64,000 nt of DNA from assembly GCF_030704535.1 (NCBI RefSeq), contig NC_081818.1, positions 1,067,001 to 1,131,000 of the forward strand, read 5' to 3'. Both the position numbers and the translations under genes were made by a program. Each line of letters opens with the position of its first letter. Position 1 is the first letter of the stretch. This document shows positions 49,901 through 61,066 of this stretch, one piece after another. Source of the DNA: Vitis vinifera. Lineage: Eukaryota; Streptophyta; Magnoliopsida; Vitales; Vitaceae. The notes under the pieces were generated by a model. The model saw only the letters and a list, made by a program, of their open reading frames with translations. It searched no databases and had not been told where the DNA came from.

Positions 49901-52900
49901 TTTCTACTCCCTTTTTGGTGAGTTCTTAATATTTGAAATGTATTCTCGAATTTTCATCTCCACTTTTTTTTGGTTCTCTTAATAATCTATATAACTGATT
50001 AAATACAGAATTTTTTTATAGCCGAGTCACCAAGCTGACCACAGCATTATTGTGCAGGTTACATTTGTTGAAGCTTTAGATCAGCTTATGCCTGGCTTTG
50101 ATCCTGAGATTGGGAAATTGGCTCGGCGGGTTCTAATTAATCCTCGAAAAATTGATTATTATACTGGTGTATTTGCAAGCAAGGTGTTTGATGGCTCACA
50201 GCTCTTCTTTCAATTGTAAAATTAGGAATAGTATAACAGTTAAATTTCTTTCTTTAATGCTTGTTACAGATTACTCCAGCTAAGGATGGAAAACCTGTTA
50301 TGATTGACCTCATTGATGCAAAGACAAAGGAACCAAAGGATACTTTAGAGGTAAGTTTTAAGCATCTAATTCCAGAGAACATTTAGGTTCCTAAATGTTG
50401 GCTCACACATTTGAATTTAAGTCCTCCGGTTGCTTCTTCTTTTTTGTAAACGGCACCATCCTAAAGAGCATAAAAGTGGAAGTGTATTTGCAACATGCAA
50501 ATGTACATAAATGGAATCAGATAGAAAATTTAAGAAAAGATTGATGTTAAAATTTTACCTATGATGAAGCCAGGTTTTAGCATTAAATGTAGAGGACAGA
50601 CCATGCTAGCTTGGATAATTAAAATTAGAGGAAAATACCCACACATTTCATTATATCATATATGAAATGCAAAAGAAGAAAGTTCTGATAATTCTTATTT
50701 CCATCAACTTATATTTGTTTCTTTCTATCCATTGCCTCTCACATTTATGACAAAAGTACTTCACCTTCTATGTATTGTAGTCTGGCTTAAGGTAGAAATC
50801 CCAACAAACCTCAGGCCTTAGCTATGCTTATGTTAGTTTCTTCTATTTTTACTGATATAACTGTCTTGTAGCTTGCAATACTATTATCCTTCAAAATCAG
50901 TTCCAGTTTGCTATTGTAGGGTGATCCCAGTCCCTTTTTCACATTTTATGACCGCTAGATTGTCAACTTTGGTGTATATTTTGTTTGCTTTTGTTCTTGG
51001 GAAAGCTTTTCAATCATCATCGCTGCTTGTTCATAACTACTGGTTCAAAGCAGTGGAGATGATTTTGAAATTTATGAACAAAATTTGTTATTCTTTCATA
51101 TTTTACAATTTGATTTGTTTCGTCTCTTCTATCATTCATAGTAAATAGCTTTCTCCAGGTTTTTATATTTTATGACTTGCGTTGTTCTATGTCTTCTGTC
51201 CTTCTTAGTATATAATTTTCTCCAAAATAACCTCAAACTACTTTTTTTACCACAGGTAGATGCTGCTCTTATTGCAACTGGTAGGGCTCCTTTCACAAAA
51301 GGGCTTGGTTTGGAGAATGTAAGCAAAAAGCAGGATATTGATATCCTGGAGGATGCTACTGTAAAATAACTTTAACAAGTAGCGAGATCTAGTCATTTAT
51401 ATGCTTGTTTTATTTTCAGATCAGAGTAGAAACCCAATGTGGTTTTGTTCCTGTTGATGAACACATGCAAGTAATTGATGCAGATGGAAAGCTGGTTGGT
51501 CATTAATTTCCTTAATGTCTTTGTTTGTTGTATTTATTCATCTTTTCATTGGCATGTATCTTTGATGAATAGGTTCCTCACTTGTATTGCATTGGTGATG
51601 CAAATGGAAAAATGATGCTTGCTCATGCTGCAAGTGCCCAAGGAATCTCTGGTAATTACCTTGTTTGTTGCCACTCTCTCTCTACTACATGGTTTTTGTC
51701 ATTCAGTTTTAATATCTACTTGAAACCTGACTTTTCTTTTGTCGACATAGTTGTTGAACAAATTAGTGGAAAGGACAATGTGCTGAATCATTTGAGCATC
51801 CCAGCAGCGTGTTTCACCCATCCTGAGATCAGTATGGTGGGGCTGACAGAGGTAATTCTGTGCTTTACCCACACTTTTATATTATCTTAGCTATATATTT
51901 CCACTCCCACATGTTCCCCTCTTCAACCATTCTCTATTTTGTATGAAAATCATGATGCTTCAAATACATAACAAAGTATCTTCCTTTCTATCCAAACTAA
52001 ACTGTTTCCTGTAGTCTATACCTTTACATAAAATGGTCAGCATAAGTTTGAATATATATATTCTCTAGTTATTCCTGTTTGAATAGAGAATCGATGTATC
52101 TCCACTAGTTTATTTGGAGAGTGCTATTTCACAAGGGAAGTAGTTTTTGTACGAAATGTTCCATATATGGCTGCAGGTGTATTAGTAATATGGTGGTGAT
52201 CTGAAATCCAACCACAGAAATAAAAGCTTAGCAAAAAAAAATCAGTTTCCAGTTTGACTGAGAGATCTCCACTTTTTGCAGCCTCAAGCAAGGGAAAAAG
52301 CTGAAAAGGAGGGATTTGAAGTAAGTGTTGCCAAGACTGGTTTTAAGGCTAACACAAAGGTCCTAGCCGAAAATGAAGGGGAGGGACTTGCTAAGGTGTA
52401 TATACAACTCCTTTTATTCCTGTTCTATTCTCTGGTACATGATAGTTTCTACTTTTCTTTTGTTACTGGAATAGGTGGTAAGTAGTTTTCTCACCTGTTA
52501 AAAACACAAAGTGTTTTTATGCAGTTGATATACAGACCGGATAATGGAGAGATCCTTGGAGTTCATATTTTTGGACTACATGCTGCAGACCTCATACACG
52601 AGGCATCCAATGCAATAGCTCTAGGGACACGTATACAGGTTTTTTTTTTTTTTCTCCATTTGCCCATACAATTTGCAAGACAGTAATACCAAATCCTCTT
52701 TACATCTATGGCATGATTCATTATGTTTTGACTCATACCATTCAAAATATAATGGTTGCTATTTTCCTTCCATTCGTCATCTTTCACAACCCGTGCACCC
52801 TGCAGGACATAAAGTTTGCTGTTCATGCACATCCAACCTTGTCCGAGGTGCTTGACGAACTCTTCAAATCTGCTAAGGTAAGCTCTTCTTTCCCTCTATA

Positions 52901-53466
52901 GACCCCTCTGATCGACCTGTTAATTCATTATAAAGATTTAATAGATTGGAAAGGGAGAATATGTTGTCATACATAGCTAGTTTCCTTGTCAGAAATATAG
53001 GACAGATCAGGAGCCTAAATTCATATAGCTGACCCAAAACTAGTTGGGATCAAGGCTTTGTGGATTGATTGGTTTATACTAATAGAAGAGGTTTGATCTT
53101 GATTTTGAAAAACAGCAAACAGTAAGATTCTCAAAATCATCTGGCCCCTAAATTTTTAGTCTGGAATATCTAGTAACCCCACCAAAATGATCACAAGTTG
53201 TGCACATGTACAAATTGCAGGTAGGGAGGACAGGCTCCTTAGGTCCTGAAATGAAATCCTCTCCCATTCTGCACTGGTACATTAGACCACCTATCCAAAC
53301 CGATAATCATCTATCTTTTCAGGTTCTATGTTTCACTTCCAATTGAAAGCTGCATATCGACTTCTCTGTGCCTTGACTTCATTCTTCATTTCTCGTTTCT
53401 TTTCCTTATCTGATGCAGGTTAAAATCAACATCTCTAGTCCAGGTGTGGCACCTGTTACTGTCTAA
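46976..53466 (+). CDS. LPD1: Plastid dihydrolipoamide dehydrogenase (E3 of pyruvate dehydrogenase)
   Basis: Flavoprotein that reoxidises dihydrolipoamide with NAD+, as E3 of the plastid pyruvate dehydrogenase complex feeding fatty-acid synthesis. Fifteen exons: 46976-47275, 47518-47664, 47919-48053, 48211-48328, 48754-48878, 50058-50183, 50270-50350, 51256-51318, 51420-51494, 51573-51651, 51751-51851, 52282-52395, 52525-52638, 52806-52877, 53419-53466, giving 565 residues. The Ser/Arg-rich N-terminus (about 65 residues) is a plastid transit peptide. Then come the FAD-binding [16 protein letters not shown], the redox disulfide [13 protein letters not shown], the NAD-binding [12 protein letters not shown], the second FAD site [16 protein letters not shown], and the C-terminal catalytic [12 protein letters not shown]. 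All parts are intact. Confidence 0.96.
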
Positions 53467-54039
53467 GTTCTCAACATAGTATTACATTCCGACAACACTC
53501 ATTCAACCAGAGACTCCAAGAAGTTGCCTGTCTTCTTAAGAGGATCCATCCACAAAGAATTATTACATCTTGGTTCCAGGTGCTACAAATTTTCTGATAA
53601 TTGTTTCCTCATTTTTTCGGTTATTTTCTCTGATAGAATTGCACTCTAATGTTAGAGCTCAGGCTGCAGTTCTGTTTGTTCCCTTTTTTATTTTTTTCAT
53701 AGGACTACTGTTGAGGTTTTGTCATGGAGATACATAGATACACCCCCAACGACAATAGATGGTAGACATGAGTTTTTTTACTCAACTGAAATCTTTGGGC
53801 AACCTTCCTTTTCAGACCAAAGGAAAAAGAAACCCAAAATGGTGACCAATTTTTCCCCTTTTTCCTTTTTATTCTTAAGCTATGGGATTGTATTTTGTGA
53901 GATTTTATCAATAAGAATTTTAATTAAATAAAAATCTTCTTTTCTTACTGTGTTCGAGGAAAAACATTAGTCTCCTTTTTTTCTGAACCCCAATAAATCA
54001 CATTGAGAGATGTGGAACCCATGATTAGAGGTGTCTAAT
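53467..54039. other. 3' UTR and flank of the dehydrogenase gene
   Basis: 53467-53930 is the probable 3' UTR, with an aataag/attaaataaaa stretch near 53910-53930 as a candidate polyadenylation signal. Short ORFs on both strands here show no family resemblance. Confidence 0.45.
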
Positions 54040-54112
54040 GGCCCAGCACGGCCCGATATTGACCGGGCCATTATGGGCCAATGTGCCGGGCCAGCACGGC
54101 CTACTTAAAAAT
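54040..54112. repeat. GC-rich inverted-repeat scrap
   Basis: Composition jumps from AT-rich to GC-rich. It contains ggcccagcacggcccgat, tgaccgggccattatgggcc and gccgggccagcacggcc, overlapping direct and inverted copies of a gggcc/agcacggcc motif. It is probably a transposon fragment; the family is not identified. Confidence 0.4.
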
Positions 54113-54126
54113 CGTGCTATGAAATT

Positions 54127-54301
54127 TAAGGGCTGTGGGACGACATGGTGGAGAAGGGGTGTGTTCCTAATGCTTTTACTTATAACATGTTGATTAAGGG
54201 CTTTTGTAATGTCGGTAATGCAAGGGAGGGAATTAGAGTCATGGAGGAGATGTTGGATAATGGGTGTTTGCCGAATAAGGCAACATATGCTATTTAGTTT
54301 T
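54127..54301 (+). pseudogene. Pentatricopeptide repeat (PPR) gene fragment
   Basis: One open stretch encodes about 1.5 PPR motifs: [20 protein letters not shown], then [20 protein letters not shown], then [14 protein letters not shown] and a stop. Residue pattern and 35-residue spacing (CVPNAFTYN...CLPNKATYA) fit P-class PPR proteins, which bind organellar RNA. No start codon, upstream repeats or exon context exist, so it is a truncated copy. The GC-rich scrap immediately upstream suggests it arrived with, or was cut by, a transposon. Confidence 0.8.
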
Positions 54302-56047
54302 CAGATTACTAATATTGAAAATTGCCCAAATAGGATCAGTTGTGAAGTTCTTTTTCTTTGTTGTCATGGAGAAACCAGGCAAGCAGAAGCACTTGGTGGA
54401 TCAGTTGAAGATGTCGGTAAAAGCAAAGATGATAATGGTGGATGAACTCTTGGATGAATTCGGAAGGATTCGAGGAGTTGGGGGAGTAGTAATAGAGTTG
54501 TTTGGGGTTTGTTCGTAACAAGAATGGAAGAAGAAGATACCAGTTTGAGATTCGCCAAATGGGTGATAACTACTAATGACTTCTAAGGAGCTGAAAGCTC
54601 TTTTTAAATCTTAATAAAAACTTCTATGTTTATGTTCAAAATAGCTTAATATAGAAGCCAAAAAAATATTAGTTCTTTGTAAAAACTCAATTTTGACTTC
54701 TACAAAAATTTGTTTTATATTTAATAAAATTTTTAAAAAAATTATGATTTTGGCTTAAACTTGGACTTATTATTCAAGCTTCATCTTCACTGAAAACTTC
54801 ATCCTCAGATTTTGAATGTGATCCATGATCTATCCTCCACAATGAACTCATAACTCATGAATGTGGCCTCCTTAATATATCCAACCACCTTTCCCCACAA
54901 TTGGGTGGGTGATTTAAATCCGATGTTCTTAAAACTATTTTTAGTTTATTTGAATAAAATTTTGTTTAAAAAATCAATAGATAAATTAAAATTTTGATTT
55001 ATTATTAAATCTACAATATTTTTGTCTTATATATATATATATATAATTGTTTTTTAAAGTAATTATAAAATATATCCTAAAAAAAAAGCTTTGAGAGCGT
55101 TTGAAAGAGATTTTGAGAGGTTGACATTTACAAAAATGGGATGTTTAGTAAATTTTTAAAAATTATTTTTAAAATTTTGGAGAAATTTTGGATAAATGAT
55201 TCTTTTTTTAAAAAAAAAAAAAACCCTTTTGTAAATTAAAGATATATCTTTTTAAAATATGTAAATAATTTTTTGAAATTTTGTTATTTTTATTTATATT
55301 CGGATAACAAGTGATGATTCAAGCTCAAAATCCTCCTCAAATTGCCTTTAATAAAAATGCTTTTAGCATAAATTCTGCCAAAACCATGGCTATCAAAAGG
55401 TTGAAATAGGTGTAGTGAACGTTTTGTTTTCCTTATCCCATTTTTACTGTATTTTCTAGGCAGCCAAACGAAGGATATGGATGAAATTGATATGTTTGGA
55501 AGGTAAATATTAAAAGGAAATGGAGAAATCCAACATGCCACGTGTCGCACTTTTTGAACACAAGCAACGAATAAACAATCCAAGCCGTTAATTTCTAAAT
55601 CAACGGCCCAAATCCACTCGATGACACCATTAACCACTTTCCCCACATTTTCATTGCTCCACACACCTCTCACCGGCAATTGCCCGTAGCACCAACCCCT
55701 CTCTCCCCCACACAACCCAAATCTCCGCCCAACTCTCCAACCGCCTCAGCCAGTCACCGGTGTGCACCCCCTTACCACTCACTCCCTCTGTCTCTATATA
55801 TATATACAGTGACAGCTTCTTCTCGTTCTAGGGTTCGCCCACTGTATCGATACGCACTTTCTCTCTCTGGATTTTTATTTTATTTTTATTTTTTCCCTCT
55901 GAGAGTCCAAGCAATTTTCTCGCTAGCCAAACGGTGGATTCCGAGATTGCGAGGTGTTTTATTGGTTGATCTGTCTGTTTTCCTATAAATTTTTTAGGTT
56001 TCAAGGTGGTTTGGTTGGATCGGAGTGAGATTTGATTGGTGCAAACC
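54302..56047. other. Intergenic region and SAR1 promoter
   Basis: 54302-54520 has an open stretch (MEKPGKQKHLVDQLKMSVKA and so on) that could be more of the PPR gene tail but shows no clear motif. 54590-55300 is AT-rich. 55530-55550 contains gccacgtgtcgc, a G-box. 55640-55800 is C-rich. tatatatatata at about 55795-55806 is a candidate SAR1 TATA box, giving a 5' UTR of about 210 bp. Confidence 0.4.
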
Positions 56048-58850
56048 ATGTTTTTACTCGATTGGTTCTATGGAGTTCTAGCATCGCTTGGTTTATGGCA
56101 GAAGGAGGCCAAGATCTTGTTTCTAGGGCTGGATAATGCCGGAAAGACGACTTTGCTTCATATGTTGAAAGATGAGGTTCGTTGCAATGCATTTTGTTGA
56201 TTTCATTATGTTTTCTAGTTGGCTTCTCTGTTTGGTTTCTGGGAGAAGATAGGAAAAGGAAAGGTATTACTGTTTAGAGCTTAGATTTTGGTAGCGTGCT
56301 TTGTTGATAAATCTGGTTTTCTTGTTTTCAATGCTCCGTTTGTTTGCTGGTAAAAGAAAGGAAAAAAGGAAGAAAAAAAAAATCCACTACACATAGCCTA
56401 TTACGATTAGCTGGCTTAGTTGAGGTGACTTTTTTCCAATCTTTGGAAACCAACCAATGTCAAAAGTATTTTTTAAAGAACGATTCGAATTCCTTTTTCT
56501 TTTCGCCATTTCGAGGAGTGGATGATTTTTTGTTTTATGTTTGTTTGGTTAATTGGTGTTGGCATTGGAGTTTTGCAGAGATTAGTTCAGCACCAGCCGA
56601 CCCAGTACCCAACATCAGAAGAGTTGAGTATTGGGAAAATCAAGTTTAAGGCATTCGATTTGGGAGGGCATCAGATTGCTCGCAGAGTTTGGAAGGATTA
56701 CTATGCAAAGGTAGATCTCTCTTTCCATATCTATATTAGAATGAAGTCATTATATGATTCTTATTTGTTCAGTAGCAAGCTTTGTTTTACAGTTTTGGAT
56801 GTAGGAAACCTATGATAAATTACAAAGGTTTTCAGTGGTTGGATGATTGGCGTAGTATTTGGTGTTGGTGGTGGCAGGACAAAACAATTTGTATCATGTC
56901 CCTGTCTCTCATCCCTATTCTTGAAATGGCCTTGCCGTTTGTGTTCTACCACTAGAATGAATTAGATATTCTTTTTCTTTTTTGTTGAGAATCTTTCCTA
57001 AGTCGATCCAATTGTTGATTGGCTTTTCTGCCGTCTGCATATCCTTAAATTTCTGGATATTTGTATGCCTTCAGTATTCCCAGATAAAGATAAATGATCA
57101 CTGTATTTATTTGTTTAATGGAGGCAGACATCAAAGATGGGATTTGGCTGACAGTGTCTTTTGTTGTCCAGGAGTTGCTAGAACACGTCCTCATATACAG
57201 CCATAATCTATATAGTTTTCTTTACATACTTTTCCTTAACCTCATGCCTTGACCTTCCTGGCAAAATCCAACTGTTTATGGGCGTTTATTGCTGCCTACA
57301 CATCCTCAAATTGCAAAATATGTTTTTGCCTTCATAATCGCAGATAAATTTTTTTTTGTGTTTATTTGATTCATGGGAGGCATACATCAATAATGGGAGT
57401 TTGCTGATGGCACCTTTGTAGTCAAGAGGGTGCTCTAATAGTACCTCACTGTACATTTTAATCTATCAAATTGCAAAATATTTGTTTGCCTTCATAATCC
57501 CAGATAAATGTTTTATGTGTTTATTTGATTCATGGGAGGCATACATTAATAATGGGAGTTCCGCTGATGGAACCTTCCGTAATCAAGAGGGTTCTCTAAT
57601 AGTGCCTCACTGTACATTTTATTCTACACCCTTTTTCTTAATCCCACTCTATGCCATTGCTTTTAAAATTCATATGTTTATGGGCTCTTTCTGCCATCTA
57701 CATGTTCTTGAATTGAGGATTTGTTTGCCTTCATAATCCCAGATAAACAGTTTACATTTATTTGATTCATGGGAGGCAGAAATTGATAATGGTAGTTCGC
57801 TGTGGCACCTTTTGTTTCCCAGGAGGTGCTCTAATAGTACCTCACCGTACATTCTTAATTTATTTTATTTTTTCCTGCCCATTTCCTTAATCTTATGCCA
57901 TGTCATCACCTTTAGAATCCATCTGTTTGATTAATGGGAAGCAGAGACATCAATAGTGAGAGTCTGATGGCACCTTTGTTTTCCAGGAGGCACTCTAATA
58001 AGTGCCTTTTGCCGCACATTCTCAATCTATTTTGTTTTTACCCCACCAGTTCCCTCAAATCTTATGCTATCCCATTGCTGTTATGATCTATCTGTTTACG
58101 GGCATCTCTATTGCTGTATATAGGTCCTTAAATTACAGGATACTTGTTTGCCTTCATAATCCCAGATAAACTACTTATGTGTTTATTTGATTCATGGGAG
58201 GCAGATATCAATTATGGGAGTTCGCTGATGGCGCCTTTTTTTCCTAGAAGGTGCTTTAATAGTACCTCACCTTACATTCTTTCCTTGCGATTTATACACG
58301 AGACCATCTGGATCATCACATTACCATGCTAATAACTTAGTCAAACCTAATTGGTTGGCAACCCTTCTCATGAATGCTTAATCCCTAGTCCACAGTTTCT
58401 TAGACTCTGTTTGATTGCAACTGCATTTTTTTATATTCTATGGTAGGATAATTTGATCAGGCCAGTGAAACATGAGATAATGCAAGTGCCCATTTGTTTT
58501 AATCATCATGAAATTTCTGTTCATGAAGGTGGATGCAGTTGTTTACCTGGTGGATGCCTATGACAAGGAGAGATTTGCAGAGTCGAAAAAAGAGCTGGAT
58601 GCTCTCCTCTCCGACGAGGCCTTGGCCCAATGTTCCATTCCTTGTTCTGGGCAACAAGATCGATATCCCATACGCTGCCTCAGAAGATGAGCTGCGTTAC
58701 CACCTGGGTCTAACAAACTTCACCACAGGCAAGGGAAAGGTAAGCCTGGCTGACTCAAATGTCCGGCCCCTTGAGGTATTCATGTGCAGCATCGTCCGCA
58801 AAATGGGTTATGGAGATGGCTTCAAGTGGCTCTCCCAGTACATCAAGTAG
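56048..58850 (+). CDS. SAR1: SAR1 small GTPase (COPII coat), reading frame shifted by one base
   Basis: Arf-family GTPase that starts COPII vesicle budding at the ER. Three exons: 56048-56176, 56579-56710, 58529-58850. N-terminal membrane helix [18 protein letters not shown]-loop [10 protein letters not shown], switch [19 protein letters not shown], then [12 protein letters not shown]. The exon total is 583 nt, one more than the 582 needed for the family's 193 residues plus stop. The frame changes inside a CCC run at 58626-58628: before it is [10 protein letters not shown], after it, in the +1 frame, [12 protein letters not shown] and the rest through KWLSQYIK and stop. As written the product ends early near 58690. 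Everything else is conserved, so a base-call error is at least as likely as a real lesion. Confidence 0.9.
57057..58280 (+). repeat. About six imperfect tandem repeats in SAR1 intron 2
   Basis: Units of about 140-260 bp begin near 57057, 57318, 57478, 57719, 57926 and 58140. Each has the order tgccttcataatcccagata, tttatttgattcatgggagg, atcaataatgggagttcgct, gatggcaccttt, aggtgctctaatagtacctc. They fill most of the 1.8-kb intron. Some open frames in them are by-products of the repeat. Confidence 0.85.
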
Positions 58851-60472
58851 AGCACAACAGGATGTAAGATTTGGCTCATCTTAAACTTTATTACTAAACC
58901 AAAGCTGGACATGTGTCTGTTTGAAATCACTATTGCAAATATTTCACTTATTTTACATGTTTTTGTTATTTTTTTTCTTGGTGGTGAATGACAGACATGC
59001 TCTCCATGCCCACAGTGAAATTTTCAGATTTGTTGTCTGATGTTAATACAGAGTTGGAGAGGGAGTTGTTTGTTGTGGGTTGGTTGTTATTATTACAAAG
59101 TATGAATCAATTGTTTACTATCACTGCCTTCACAAATTGTAACCAATTTTGTGATAGAATGCTCCCCTGCTTAAAGGAAAACTGGAAGGGTCGATACATG
59201 ATCCGACTACTTCATCATAAAGGAAAGGCTGTTTCCACTATACTTGCTTGTATTCAAATCAATTCCCATGTATAATTCCATCTCTCTTCTGCAACTGCAG
59301 TTTTTGTTAGACTTGTTTCGATATTGTTTAGGGAAGATATAAAAATTGAGATTAAAATACCAAAAAAGGGGATGTATAGAGATTATTTTTGTCGCATGGG
59401 TTTGAAAGATACAAGGAAATGAAACTGAGAGGCAGATAGATGTGATTTAAGTGCTATTACTATCAGTAATAGCTGTTAAGAAATGCTTAAATGCCAGAAC
59501 TGTCAGTAACAGCTTCTGTTGCTTCTACAAGCTTTCAAGCAGCCTTGGGGAGATGGTCGGGCAATTCCATATGTACCATATCAATATCACCAATATCTTC
59601 TTGCCAGTTGCCACAATGATCAGATGCTACACGTGGAGGAGCTTGATTTGTCGTCCATGGTGCTCATGCATGAAGTTTGGACCCGGAATGTGAAATCAAT
59701 TATATTTTTATTATTATTTTTTATAATAAGAATCGAAATATTTGTTAAATAGAAATCAAGCCTCACAACTAAGGTTACAATTATTTTTTTAAAACAGATT
59801 TTTATTCTAGAAAAAAATAATATTTTTAGAGAATATTTTTTAATTATTTTTACTTATTTTTTAAAAAATACTTTAGATAATATTTATATAAATATTAAAA
59901 ATAATGAAAAATAAAATACCACAGTTGAAGTTATTATTAAATCATATTTAAAAATATAGAAAATAAGTTAATTATGCTTTAATAACCATTTTTAAGAAAC
60001 ACTTGTCACATAAAATCTAAGATTTTGATTTCTCACCTTCTGAATATCTATTATTATTCCTATTCCCACCTTCAAAACACACATCCCTATAGTCAAATGG
60101 AGAGATAGAAAGGGACAGGAATCAACTTTTTCTTTTGGACTAAGAACCCTTCTTTCTTTCTTTGGACTTAGGCAAACATTCCCTCTTAACCCCTTTCTCT
60201 TTTGAAGCTCAACACCTCATCATCAACCCAACCTATGCCATCCAAAAGGCTAGCTACACTTTTCACTCTTTGGCTCTATCCATGAATTATCTAGTAATAG
60301 GTCTTTCACAATGAGATCTATCGGTAACGGTATTTAATTATGAAGGTTAGTTAAGTAGTTAACCCTATTAGTCCGTTCTTGCAAGAGTGGTGGGAGCCTA
60401 ATCTTTCTATCGATTTTCCCTACTTAATGGATAACCCTTTTGCCAATGGAGAATTGCTTATTATCTTAATTG
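58851..60472. other. SAR1 3' UTR and intergenic DNA
   Basis: 58851-59280 is the likely 3' UTR. 59450-59760 has overlapping short frames without similarity. 59770-60010 is AT-rich and MITE-like. 60290-60472, just before the rbcL fragment, is less AT-rich and might also be organellar DNA, but I cannot identify it. Confidence 0.4.
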
Positions 60473-60817
60473 CATGCAGTTATTGATAGATAGAAGAATC
60501 ATGGTATGCACTTTTGTGTATTAACTAAAGCCTTACGTGTGTCTGGAGGAGATCATATTCATGTTGGTACCGTAGTAGGTAAACTTGAAGGAGAAAAAGA
60601 GATCACTTTGGGCTTTGTTGATTTATTACGTGATGATTTTGTTGAAAAAAACCGAAGTTGTGGTATTTATTTCACTCAAGATTGGGTTTCTCTACCAGGT
60701 GTTCTACCAATGGCTTTTGAGGGTATTCACGTTTGGCATATACCTACTCTGACCAAGATCTTTGGAGATGATTCCGTACTATAGTTCGGTGGAGGAACTT
60801 TAGGACACCCTTGGGGG
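60473..60817 (+). pseudogene. rbcL: Nuclear fragment of plastid rbcL
   Basis: The sequence encodes HAVIDR, then [56 protein letters not shown] and KIFGDDSVL, which align with about residues 310-410 of the Rubisco large subunit. Replacements at normally invariant places, in-frame stops at both ends (after HAVIDR and after DSVL) and lack of the rest of the gene show it is a dead nuclear insertion of plastid DNA, not a working gene. Confidence 0.92.
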
Positions 60818-61066
60818 CAAAACCCATTAGAAGAAATGACAAAGTCTAGGCTTCACTTCTAACACAGTAGGAAGAGTTTCAAAGCAAACCACGGTTTGGT
60901 GGCCCCCTCAACCACTTCACACCAACTTCACTCTTCCTTAAAACTCCATTTGTCCCCAACTATTGTCTCCAAAAAGGGGTTCAAACACTTTGTATATATA
61001 TATATAGACATATAATCAGATGATATCAACCCCTTACTCATCAGTCAATCTCTCAGAGCTTCTGCA
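60818..61066. promoter_or_regulatory. Upstream region of the DUF7731-like gene
   Basis: A tatatatatatata stretch at about 60993-61006 lies some 60 bp before the ATG and could serve as a TATA box. No other element is certain. Confidence 0.35.

Noticed and set aside
55290-55715. 141-codon minus-strand ORF upstream of SAR1
   Set aside because: Low-complexity and mixed composition, no recognisable motif, and it overlaps the SAR1 promoter. Open by chance in AT-rich DNA.
57057-58280. Regular repeats in the SAR1 intron as a possible CRISPR-like array
   Set aside because: Plant nuclear intron; units are long, variable and without unique spacers. An ordinary tandem repeat.
59451-59752. Two overlapping ORFs downstream of SAR1
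   Set aside because: Different frames of the same stretch, no conserved motif, and no promoter or splice evidence.
60506-60784. Open rbcL-like frame as a functional gene
   Set aside because: Only about a quarter of the protein, with changes at normally invariant residues and in-frame stops at both ends; a plastid DNA insertion.
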